Below are positions 1-5,839 of a DNA stretch of 10,314 nt, piece after piece. Numbering within the stretch: position 1 is the first letter of the stretch; each line of letters opens with the position of its first letter. Both the position numbers and the translations under genes were made by a program. The DNA lies in the NCBI GenBank assembly GCA_031285645.1, contig JAITVU010000070.1:1-10314 (forward strand). Direction: 5' to 3'. The notes below the pieces were generated by a model, which was not told the DNA's origin, did no database searches, and saw only the letters and a program-made list of their open reading frames with translations. Origin of the DNA: Oscillospiraceae bacterium. GTDB lineage: Bacteria; Bacillota; Clostridia; Oscillospirales; Ruminococcaceae.

Positions 1-272
1 TGCAGGCCATTCAGCTCATCCACCTGCATTTGAAGCTTTTCATACTCGCGGCACACCGCTTTTGCATAGGGTAATAAAGACAGGCCGTCGGATGTCAGCC
101 TGACCCCTGTGCGGCCTCGCTCCAAAAGGGAAACAGCCCACTCTTTTTCCAGGTCGTTGATCATCCGGCTGATACCGGATTGAGAGTAGTTAAGCGTCTG
201 CGCCGCCTTGGTGAAACTGCCGTATTCCACTGTCCTGATAAAGGCGATATATTTCTGAATATTCATGTCCAT
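1..272 (-). CDS. LysR-family transcriptional regulator, N-terminal part (cut by window edge)
   Basis: The reverse strand encodes about 90 residues beginning MDMNIQKYIAFIRTVEYGSF, the typical start of a LysR-type regulator. The winged helix-turn-helix spans roughly residues 5-62 and includes TKAAQTLNYSQSGISRMI and the wing LLERGRTGVRLT. The linker helix begins near residue 70, and the effector-binding domain lies outside the window. I chose ATG 272 because an AGGA sits 10 nt upstream; ATG 266 is in frame but further from it. The gene is divergent from the YbaK-like/proB pair, and LysR proteins commonly control such a divergent neighbour, so it may regulate that pair. The effector cannot be told from this fragment. 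The family call is firm; the target is inference. Confidence 0.92.
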   Translation of the reverse strand, partial: MDMNIQKYIAFIRTVEYGSFTKAAQTLNYSQSGISRMINDLEKEWAVSLLERGRTGVRLTSDGLSLLPYAKAVCREYEKLQMQVDELNGL

Positions 273-306
273 GTATACAGCATCCTGTCATCTGGTTTTG
301 TCATTC

Positions 307-350
307 TGTTCATGATAAACATTCGCTTTTGTAATGAATGCTTTTATGAT
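307..350 (+). promoter_or_regulatory. Divergent control region: LysR-type inverted repeat and probable promoter
   Basis: CATTC (320-324) and GAATG (336-340) form a perfect inverted repeat separated by 11 nt, which fits the T-N11-A layout of LysR operators. A second small repeat, TGTT (307-310)/AACA (318-321), lies beside it. A plausible sigma-A promoter for the rightward genes is TTCGCT (322-327), 17 nt, TATGAT (345-350). The -35 is weak, as expected of an activated promoter, and the operator overlaps it. The inverted repeat is seen directly; the promoter and the regulator pairing are inferred. Confidence 0.5.
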
Positions 351-389
351 ACGCTACATTTAAGCCAATTACAAGAGAGGATGACTATT

Positions 390-929
390 ATGCCGTATGT
401 GAGTGAAATTCAGACATCGGCGCCGGCGCAATACAAAACACCCTTACAGGAGCAGGTCTATAAAATCCTGGCGGCGCTTCATATACCGTTTGAGCGTGTG
501 GATACCGACGAAGTGATTGCAATGGACGATTGCGAAGCAGTCAATGACAAGCTGGATATGAAGATGGTGAAGACACTGTTTTTGTGCGACCGCAAACAAA
601 CGCGGTTTTACCTGTTTGTCACGGCTGGGGACAAACCCTTCCGCTCTAAAGAATTCAGCAATGCACTGGGTGTTTCCCGGCTGTCCTTCGCCCCGGCCGA
701 CCGCATGGAACAGATGTTGGGAACCGGAATCGGGGCGGCTACCGTTTTCAGCGCCTTGCTGGATACGGCCGAAGACGTCCGGATTGTGTTTGACCGGGAG
801 GTCGCATCCGGGCAGTGGTATGGGTGCAGCGACGGAACCACAACAGGCTATATGAAGATCGAAACCGCCCGCATCATAAATGATTTCCTGCCGTACGCCG
901 GGCGCAAAGCGACGGTTGTCACGGTTTAG
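390..929 (+). CDS. YbaK/ProX-type aminoacyl-tRNA deacylase (prolyl-tRNA editing domain protein)
   Basis: A 179-residue stand-alone editing-domain protein, expected to hydrolyse mischarged tRNA, most likely Ala- or Cys-tRNA(Pro), in the cytosol. Family signs are the N-terminal segment LHIPFERVDTDE (30-41), the conserved lysine of MVKTLFLCD (K61), LFVTAGDKPFR (75-85), the glycine-rich GTGIGAATVFSALLD loop (111-125) and a C-terminal GTTTGYMKI strand (149-157). The length fits PrdX/ProX-like free-standing editors. The frame stays open upstream to 180, but GAGAGG at 375-380 lies 9 nt before ATG 390 and abuts ATG 381, so 390 is the better start; the upstream extension also overlaps the regulator. 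It is followed after 12 nt by proB, an apparent proline-themed operon. The exact tRNA/amino-acid specificity is not readable from sequence. Confidence 0.85.
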   Translation: MPYVSEIQTSAPAQYKTPLQEQVYKILAALHIPFERVDTDEVIAMDDCEAVNDKLDMKMVKTLFLCDRKQTRFYLFVTAGDKPFRSKEFSNALGVSRLSFAPADRMEQMLGTGIGAATVFSALLDTAEDVRIVFDREVASGQWYGCSDGTTTGYMKIETARIINDFLPYAGRKATVVTV

Positions 930-941
930 GGGGATAAGATT

Positions 942-1742
942 ATGGGATTATATCAAAACCGCATCGTCGTGAAGGTGGGAACGTCCACCCTCACCAATGA
1001 AATCGGGCAAAACGACCTGCGCTCATTCAACCGTCTGGCCTGTGTTTTATCCGATGTCCAGAACATGGGCTATGAAGTGATCTTAGTGTCTTCAGGCGCC
1101 ATCGCTGTTGGCGCGAATAAACTGCGGATGAAAAAACGCCCCGCCGATATGCGGCTCAAGCAGGCCGCGGCGGCGGTTGGGCAATGCAGCATCATGTTTT
1201 TGTACGACAAGTTTTTCAGCGACTACGACAAGACAATCGCCCAAATCCTGCTCAATGCGGAGGATATAGAGCAGGAGGAAAAAAAGGAAAACCTGTCGGG
1301 CACCTTTGAGGCTTTGCTGGAAATGGGGATTATCCCAATAGTCAATGAAAACGACTCCGTCAGTTATACCGAAATTGAATCGGTGGAAAGGCTGTTTGGC
1401 GACAACGATATGCTTTCCGCCGTAGTCGCGGTATTGTGCAGGGCATCCAGGCTGGTTATCTTTTCGGACATTGACGGATTTTTCGACAGCGACCCGCGCC
1501 TGTATCCCAACGCAAAGCTGATCGAGCGCATTGACCGCATTGACGACAATGTAAAGGCTCTTGCCGGGGGAGCGGGTTCCCGGCGCGGCACCGGGGGCAT
1601 GAAAACAAAGCTGCAGGCCGCGCAGCTTGCCACCGCACAGGGGACCGATACCATCATCACCAACGGGAAGAATCCCGAGTCGCTGTATCAGATCATCAAA
1701 GGCGAGGGCGCCGGCACGTTGTTCGCCGGGTGCAGGAAATAG
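942..1742 (+). CDS. proB: Glutamate 5-kinase, short form without PUA domain
   Basis: Phosphorylates L-glutamate to glutamyl 5-phosphate with ATP, the first committed step of proline synthesis, in the cytosol. The 266 residues form an amino-acid-kinase fold: VVKVGTSTLT (9-18), LVSSGAIAVG (48-57), the glutamate-binding NEND (135-138), FGDNDMLSA (152-160), SDIDGFFDSDPR (175-186) and GTGGMKTKLQAA (216-227) are all intact. The C-terminal PUA domain of the longer E. coli-type enzyme is absent, as in several Firmicutes. An AGGGGGAT Shine-Dalgarno at 928-935 precedes ATG 942. It lies 12 nt after the tRNA-editing gene and is probably cotranscribed; an intrinsic terminator follows 8 nt after the stop. 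No proA follows, so the next pathway enzyme must be encoded elsewhere. Confidence 0.95.
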   Translation: MGLYQNRIVVKVGTSTLTNEIGQNDLRSFNRLACVLSDVQNMGYEVILVSSGAIAVGANKLRMKKRPADMRLKQAAAAVGQCSIMFLYDKFFSDYDKTIAQILLNAEDIEQEEKKENLSGTFEALLEMGIIPIVNENDSVSYTEIESVERLFGDNDMLSAVVAVLCRASRLVIFSDIDGFFDSDPRLYPNAKLIERIDRIDDNVKALAGGAGSRRGTGGMKTKLQAAQLATAQGTDTIITNGKNPESLYQIIKGEGAGTLFAGCRK

Positions 1743-1749
1743 AAAAATA

Positions 1750-1787
1750 AGGCAAGCCGTGTTTAATTTCCGGCTTGCCTTTTGTTT
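1750..1787. terminator. Bidirectional intrinsic terminator after proB
   Basis: A perfect 10-bp stem, AGGCAAGCCG (1750-1759) with CGGCTTGCCT (1771-1780), has an 11-nt loop and is followed by TTTGTTTTGT on the plus strand. On the minus strand the same stem is followed by a T-rich stretch (TATTTTTC), so it can also stop the leftward flavin operon that ends at 1985. Confidence 0.9.
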
Positions 1788-1810
1788 TGTGCTTTTTTGC
1801 TTGAGCCGCC

Positions 1811-1908
1811 GCTGCGATATATAGTCATATAGGTTTAAAACTGTATCAGTTTTAAACCACAGCGGGCGAAGCCCGCTGTTACGCATCGCGTGGATATGAC
1901 AATGCAGC
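1811..1908. repeat. Cloverleaf-like nested inverted-repeat element of unknown function
   Basis: In the 242-nt gap between convergent genes lies a compact set of nested palindromes. The outer stem is GTCATAT (1824-1830)/ATATGAC (1894-1900). It encloses three consecutive perfect hairpins, each with a 3-nt loop: a 12-bp arm (1832-1843/1847-1858), a 9-bp GC-rich arm ACAGCGGGC/GCCCGCTGT (1859-1867/1871-1879) and a 4-bp arm ACGC/GCGT (1881-1884/1888-1891). Only 4 nt between arms are unpaired. A further GCTGC (1811-1815)/GCAGC (1904-1908) pairing extends the base beyond an asymmetric internal loop. It is not a tRNA: arm lengths are wrong and there is no T-loop motif. A dispersed palindromic (MITE- or REP-like) element or a structured terminator is possible. 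The structure is seen; the function is unknown. Confidence 0.7.
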
Positions 1909-1984
1909 AAAATATGGGATGCTATCGGTGCACACCTGTATTGCAATTAATTATTGCTTATTTCAGGTTGTAAACCGTGGGCGG
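1909..1984. other. Remainder of the convergent intergenic gap
   Basis: AT-rich DNA without a convincing ORF. It holds a small palindrome GCAAT-TAATT-ATTGC (1943-1957) and a 4-bp hairpin GGTT/AACC (1966-1969/1973-1976) just past the stop of the leftward operon. Neither has a T-run. I see nothing else here. Confidence 0.4.
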
Positions 1985-2923
1985 TTACCTGGCGTCGACA
2001 TGCGCGACCTTTGCCGTCCCGCGGATTTCATCCAGTGAGTGAATGTCGAGTTCGTTCATCAGTTTTTCCAGGTCAACCAGCAGTTTCTCCATGAAATCCG
2101 GCCGTTTCAGATTCGCCGAGCCGATCTGTACGGCGAACGCGCCGGCTAAAATGTACTCAATGACGTCCTCGGCGCTGTTAATGCCGCCCGCCCCTATGAC
2201 GGGAATCGAAAAGGCCGACGCGGCCTCGCGCAGGCGTGAAAGCGCATAGGGCTTGATGCCCGCGCCGAAGAAACCGCCGCCACCGCCGGCACCGCAGCGG
2301 TAGGTGCGGGTGCGGATATCAATGGAGCAGCCGTTCAGGCAGTTGAAGGAAACGAACATATCAATCCCCGATTCCTGCAGTACTTCGGCCATATAGCGCA
2401 TTGAAAAATCGCCGCCGGGCGCTTTGGCGATGACGGGCTTGCCGCCCGAAACATCCTTGACGCCGCCGACAAGCCGTTTGAGCTTATCCGGGTCGGAATA
2501 GTACGCCGGCTCGCCTGTGCCGTACGGGCATATCAGGTTGATCTCGATGCAGTCGATGCGCTTTGTTTTGGCTGCCAGCGCGGCCATCTCAGCCATTTCG
2601 GCCATCGTGCGCGCCTTGAGGTCGACAATAAGCTTCGGGCCGTCCGGCAGCAGCGGCATCTGCTCGTCAATAAAGTTCTGCAGGCTGATATTATTCGCGC
2701 CATAAGCCGAAATGAAGCCCGCATCGGCGCAGCAGAATTTTGTCGCGGCCGACGGCGCTCCATCCTGATTCATCAGTGAGTTGGGGATGACGGCGCCCAG
2801 CTTGGTCAGATCGGTCAGGTGGCGGAACTCCACCACGTTGCCGACGCCGCCCGGGGCGGACATCACCGGATTGGCCAGGGAGAATGTGCGGCCGCCTGTG
2901 TGGCAAGTGACTTGCATGCTCAT
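1985..2923 (-). CDS. Dihydroorotate dehydrogenase-like FMN enzyme (PyrD-B family, probably altered substrate)
   Basis: A 312-residue FMN-binding TIM barrel of the DHOD family. Recognisable are NPVMSAPGGVG (18-28), the strand EINLICPYG (127-135) with a cysteine at the class-1 catalytic-base position (C132), K167 in the FMN-contacting IAKAP, the NCLNGCSIDIRTR segment (194-206, like the family NTLxGxxID), GAGIKPYALSRL (220-231) and the FMN-phosphate motifs GAGGI (244-248) and QIGSA (266-270). Several orotate contacts of true DHODs look replaced: TKS is PNS at 47-49, the INS asparagine is S72, and the asparagine after CP is Y134. A related reductase of another unsaturated substrate is therefore more likely than pyrimidine synthesis. 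AAGGAGG lies 7 nt before ATG 2923. Last gene of the operon, 12 nt after the PyrK-like gene. Confidence 0.85.
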   Translation of the reverse strand: MSMQVTCHTGGRTFSLANPVMSAPGGVGNVVEFRHLTDLTKLGAVIPNSLMNQDGAPSAATKFCCADAGFISAYGANNISLQNFIDEQMPLLPDGPKLIVDLKARTMAEMAEMAALAAKTKRIDCIEINLICPYGTGEPAYYSDPDKLKRLVGGVKDVSGGKPVIAKAPGGDFSMRYMAEVLQESGIDMFVSFNCLNGCSIDIRTRTYRCGAGGGGGFFGAGIKPYALSRLREAASAFSIPVIGAGGINSAEDVIEYILAGAFAVQIGSANLKRPDFMEKLLVDLEKLMNELDIHSLDEIRGTAKVAHVDAR

Positions 2924-2935
2924 AGCTGCGCCTCC

Positions 2936-3685
2936 TTATATGTAGTGGATCAGGCTGTCCTGATCGCGGGCGAAATCCACGGCGGTCAGCGGCAGCATGG
3001 GACCTTTGCAGCATACGGGGAACCCGAACGACCTGTCGCCGCTCGTGATAAAACAGCTTTTACAGCCGCCCACGCCGCATGCGATCTTGGCGGCGATAAA
3101 AGCATAGGTTCTGGCCGCTAAATCATCCGGCACCGCCTGCTTCCACTTGACTATAAGCCCGACCGGCAGGGCCATGAGAACTTTGTCCGCGTTCAGGACG
3201 GCCGCACGGTCTTTAAGTTCAGCCGGATCATCCGCCTTTTCCGTGATATCCGCGCGCAATACGGTCGAAGCGTCGCCGCCGCCCACCAGATATACGCCGC
3301 TCAGGTGATCGCCAAATGCCTCAACATAGGGTCTGACCGGCAGGCATCCGCGCGCGTCTGTTATGATTGCCGCGGTTTCTCCCGACGCCATCGCGACGCC
3401 TGTACCGTTCGGGCCCCAGACTGCCACCGCGTCGCCGGCCTTAAGGCCGTACAAAGGGCAGTCAGGATGGATGATCACGGTGAAGCGATCGCCTGTCGCC
3501 CGCTGGATGGTCAGAGGAGTGGGCCAGTCAGCGCCGCATTTGACACCGGCCAGCATCACATATTGCCCCGGCGCGTAGCAAAGATTTTCCCACTGAACGC
3601 TCACGCGTTTCCAAATGCGGCCGTCCGCCCCGATAAAGGGTTCGGCCGTGCGGACCATGGTGTCCTTAATGGTTGCCTGATTCAT
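2936..3685 (-). CDS. PyrK-like FAD/[2Fe-2S] electron-transfer protein
   Basis: A 249-residue cytosolic protein of the ferredoxin-reductase-like PyrK family, which passes electrons between a nucleotide or other donor and a DHOD-type partner. The N-terminal FAD barrel covers about 1-100, with YAPGQYVML (37-45), TPLTIQR (56-62) in place of the usual RxYS-type FAD motif, and GPNGTG (91-96). The C-terminal [2Fe-2S] ligands are clear: C203-x4-C208-x2-C211-x14-C226, the PyrK spacing. Oddly, the region where family members carry a GGGxGxxP nucleotide-binding motif reads TDARGCLP (109-116), keeping only the last G and P, so NAD(P) binding may be lost or changed. GGGAGG lies 7-8 nt before ATG 3685. Its direct partner is probably the downstream DHOD-like enzyme. 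Confidence 0.82.
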   Translation of the reverse strand: MNQATIKDTMVRTAEPFIGADGRIWKRVSVQWENLCYAPGQYVMLAGVKCGADWPTPLTIQRATGDRFTVIIHPDCPLYGLKAGDAVAVWGPNGTGVAMASGETAAIITDARGCLPVRPYVEAFGDHLSGVYLVGGGDASTVLRADITEKADDPAELKDRAAVLNADKVLMALPVGLIVKWKQAVPDDLAARTYAFIAAKIACGVGGCKSCFITSGDRSFGFPVCCKGPMLPLTAVDFARDQDSLIHYI

Positions 3686-3698
3686 GTTTTCGCCTCCC

Positions 3699-4634
3699 TT
3701 ACGCGCCGCCGAAAGGCTTCGGCAGTACGGTCGTCAGCTGCTTTGCCAGTCGCTCGTAGTTGTCCCAGGAGGGATAGCGCACAGCGCCTTTATTGGTGAC
3801 AGGCTCATCGAACATGGCGCGTTTATCCCACATGGCGCCGCAGTTTCTGCCTTCCAGGTAATACAGGCCGTCTAACGGAAGCAGCGCCTGCCGCTCAAGA
3901 ACACGCGATTCGAGCATATCCATCAGCGAGACAAAATTGATGTTCCAGCAGTGGCGGTCATAGCCGGGCGCGAACGGATCCGCATAGCATGGCGACTGCG
4001 CCTTTGATTGCCTGTAATACTGCTTGAGCTCCGGATACCATATATCCTTCTGGTGGTCGGCAAACAGCTCATCATAACGGCAGGAAATGATTTGTCCGTC
4101 CTCGATGATCACACGCAGCCAGCCGGTCAGGCCGTAAGTGAAATCCTCCGCGATGCTGTAGAAGCGCCTCGAGGACGGCTTGCCGATCAGCGGGGCGAGT
4201 TTTTTTGCCATCGGCACCATATTTTTCATACTGCCGGACGCCCCGGTCAGCAGCTCAAAATCGCCATCCAGCGACTGGTTTTTCATGATCTGGCTCTCCA
4301 CCTTCATCATGCCGTTGACAAGCACAACGCCCAGCTCCACCAGGCGGCTTTTCGAGGCCTGCCAAATGCCGTAGTCGGAGCGGCGCTTGTCGCGCCCCGC
4401 GAAATATTGGTTGTAGTAGCAGTCCATAGCCCGCTCGTTGAACTCGACAAAAACAATTTTGCCGTCGTCCACCACAACCTCCAGCTTGCCGTGGTGGCCG
4501 CCGACGCCGGGCGATTGCCCGAACTCCTTCTCGGCCGCATAGTAATCGCCTTTCAGAATCCCCAGCGGCGGCTGGATCGTGTAGTCAAGCCAATCCACTT
4601 CCTCGCGCTGATTCCATGTAACAGGGTTTGCCAT
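3699..4634 (-). CDS. Two-repeat FMN-binding-domain-like protein, candidate ApbE flavinylation substrate
   Basis: A 311-residue protein I cannot assign to a named family. Two internal units look like degenerate FMN-binding domains. Unit 1 runs GKLEVVVDDGKIVFVEFNE (49-67) to LDGDFELLTGASGS (122-135). Unit 2 runs GWLRVIIEDGQIISCRYDE (171-189) to LDGLYYLEGRN (254-264). Unit 1 ends in TGAS-x-S, like the [S/T]GA[T/S] site where ApbE attaches FMN through phosphoester, with acidic residues just before it; unit 2 has EGRN instead. There is no signal peptide or membrane segment, so it should be cytosolic. The track-length frame begins at GTG 4643 inside apbE, but AAGGAG lies 8 nt before ATG 4634, giving a 1-nt gap to the apbE stop. 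Position directly after apbE supports the role; the flavinylation itself is inference. Confidence 0.6.
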   Translation of the reverse strand: MANPVTWNQREEVDWLDYTIQPPLGILKGDYYAAEKEFGQSPGVGGHHGKLEVVVDDGKIVFVEFNERAMDCYYNQYFAGRDKRRSDYGIWQASKSRLVELGVVLVNGMMKVESQIMKNQSLDGDFELLTGASGSMKNMVPMAKKLAPLIGKPSSRRFYSIAEDFTYGLTGWLRVIIEDGQIISCRYDELFADHQKDIWYPELKQYYRQSKAQSPCYADPFAPGYDRHCWNINFVSLMDMLESRVLERQALLPLDGLYYLEGRNCGAMWDKRAMFDEPVTNKGAVRYPSWDNYERLAKQLTTVLPKPFGGA

Positions 4635-4635
4635 G

Positions 4636-5640
4636 TCAGTCACTCCTTACCTTTATTTTGAGTTCCGCCGCCGGATGAAAACGCTTTGCAAGTCCGGCGG
4701 AGATCACAATTTCATCCTGTTTAACCAGGAGATATTCAATAGCCGCCCGGTCCCGCAGCCGCCGCGCCGCCTGCGCGCCCTGCTCTTCCCCGAGCACGAA
4801 GAACGCGGTTGACAAAACGTCGGTCAGCAGCGGGCTGTCCGACACGATCGTCACGCCGAGTACCTCGTTGCGCACAGGCCGGCCGGTGCGCGGATCGAGG
4901 ATGTGATGATAAATCTGATTTGCGTCCGTAAAGTATCTGTCGTAGGCGCCTGAAGTCGCCACCGCCTCATCCTGTAAGTCGAGAAAACCGATTGCGTCGC
5001 CCAGCTTGCCCCAGGGCCGCTGAACGCCGACCCGCCAGGGGCGGCTATCCCACTCGCCCGCCCGGTAAGGCCCCAGAACATTCAGATTGCCGCCGAAGTC
5101 GACGCTTGCCGAGGTGACGCCGTACCCGCGCAGGCACTCCGCCACACAGCCCACGGCATATCCCTTGCCCGCGCCGCCCGTGTCCAAAACAAGGCCCGGT
5201 ATGTCGATGACTACGGCGCGTTCCCGCGGCAGAAACGAGAGATGCCGGTATCCGACATGCGCCATAGCCTCGCGGATCTCCATGTCGGACGGTATCGTGG
5301 GGTGCCTGGCCGTGATATCCCACAGGCGCATTAAAAAACCGACGGTCGCATCAAATGCTCCGCCGGTTATCTCTGTTAAATTGTGGATATTTTCCTGGAA
5401 CGCATACAGAGACTCGGACAGGCGATAAGGTTCGCCCGGGCAGTAGCCTTTGTTCAGCCGGCTCAACTCTGAAAATGGATCATAAAGATTGAGCATGGCC
5501 TGTATGCGGTTCGCCTCGTCTTCGCAGGCGTCCAGAATCTGGACTGCGTCGTCTTCACGGCTGTGCAGGATGACTTCACAAATAGTGTTGTACAGGAAAA
5601 AGCGACGGCCGATGTAACGCGCCGTGCTTTCAAGGGACAA
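4636..5640 (-). CDS. apbE: FAD:protein FMN transferase (ApbE family), apparently cytosolic
   Basis: Cleaves FAD and transfers FMN to a Ser/Thr of target proteins, using Mg2+. The 334-residue protein has the full family motif set: YDPFSELSRLN (53-63), GGAFDATVG (93-101), LDTGGAGKGYAVG (152-164, usually DLGGIAKG), DFGGNL (181-186), SGAYDRYF (230-237), HHILDPRTGRP (245-255) and TDVLSTAFFVLG (273-284), in which D274 matches a metal ligand. Most ApbE proteins are exported lipoproteins; this one begins SLESTARYIGRRFF and has no signal sequence. I chose TTG 5640 because AGAGGGG (5654-5648) lies 7 nt upstream; the frame is open to GTG 5688, but that start lacks such a site and overlaps the likely -10. 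First gene of the operon; the next gene encodes its probable substrate. Confidence 0.92.
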   Translation of the reverse strand: MSLESTARYIGRRFFLYNTICEVILHSREDDAVQILDACEDEANRIQAMLNLYDPFSELSRLNKGYCPGEPYRLSESLYAFQENIHNLTEITGGAFDATVGFLMRLWDITARHPTIPSDMEIREAMAHVGYRHLSFLPRERAVVIDIPGLVLDTGGAGKGYAVGCVAECLRGYGVTSASVDFGGNLNVLGPYRAGEWDSRPWRVGVQRPWGKLGDAIGFLDLQDEAVATSGAYDRYFTDANQIYHHILDPRTGRPVRNEVLGVTIVSDSPLLTDVLSTAFFVLGEEQGAQAARRLRDRAAIEYLLVKQDEIVISAGLAKRFHPAAELKIKVRSD

Positions 5641-5678
5641 AAAACCACCCCTCTGCGCGTAAGAAAAATCTTGTGTAC

Positions 5679-5707
5679 ACTGTAACACAGAACGGCGGAA
5701 TGATCAA
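5679..5707 (-). promoter_or_regulatory. Probable promoter of the apbE operon, with overlapping palindrome
   Basis: On the minus strand TTGATC (5707-5702), 17 nt, TACAGT (5684-5679) gives a plausible sigma-A promoter about 40 nt upstream of the TTG start. A perfect palindrome GTGTACAC (5673-5680) overlaps the -10, and together with the nearby TGTGTTACA it forms TGTGT-N8-ACACA, a possible repressor or CRP/FNR-type site. The promoter is inferred from consensus; the regulator is unknown. Confidence 0.5.
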
Positions 5708-5723
5708 GATGTTTTTTTCGCTC

Positions 5724-5752
5724 TTGCATTTATCCGATTTAAGCAGTAGAAT
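5724..5752 (+). promoter_or_regulatory. Probable promoter of the uronate dehydrogenase/dehydratase operon
   Basis: TTGCAT (5724-5729), 17 nt, TAGAAT (5747-5752) is a good sigma-A match. It predicts a 5' leader of about 80 nt before the gene at 5840 and lies back to back with the leftward apbE promoter. Confidence 0.6.
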
Positions 5753-5784
5753 GGTGCTGCAGATTGAGGGCAGAATTTTATTCC

Positions 5785-5797
5785 GGTGATTCTCACC
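5785..5797 (+). promoter_or_regulatory. Small palindrome in the leader, possible operator
   Basis: GGTGA-TTC-TCACC is a perfect 5-bp inverted repeat about 25 nt downstream of the predicted start of transcription and 42 nt before the gene. Its position would suit a repressor site; it could also be chance. Confidence 0.3.
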
Positions 5798-5839
5798 CCG
5801 CCATGTATGAAATTTATTAGATAATCAGAGGTGATGAGC

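Noticed and set aside
180..389. Upstream extension of the YbaK-like reading frame
   Set aside because: It overlaps the divergent regulator and the operator region, has no ribosome site, and the domain begins after 390.
1824..1900. tRNA or tRNA-like gene, because of the cloverleaf and 7-bp closing stem
   Set aside because: One arm is 12 bp, all loops are 3 nt, and there is no anticodon loop, T-loop motif or CCA end.
1092..1946. Long minus-strand open frame (284 codons) opposite proB
   Set aside because: It lies antisense to a fully supported proB, crosses its terminator and the palindromic element, and its translation has no recognisable motif.
4008..4661. Plus-strand open frame of 217 codons
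   Set aside because: Antisense shadow of the FMN-binding-like gene; no ribosome site and low-complexity His/Val/Leu-rich translation.
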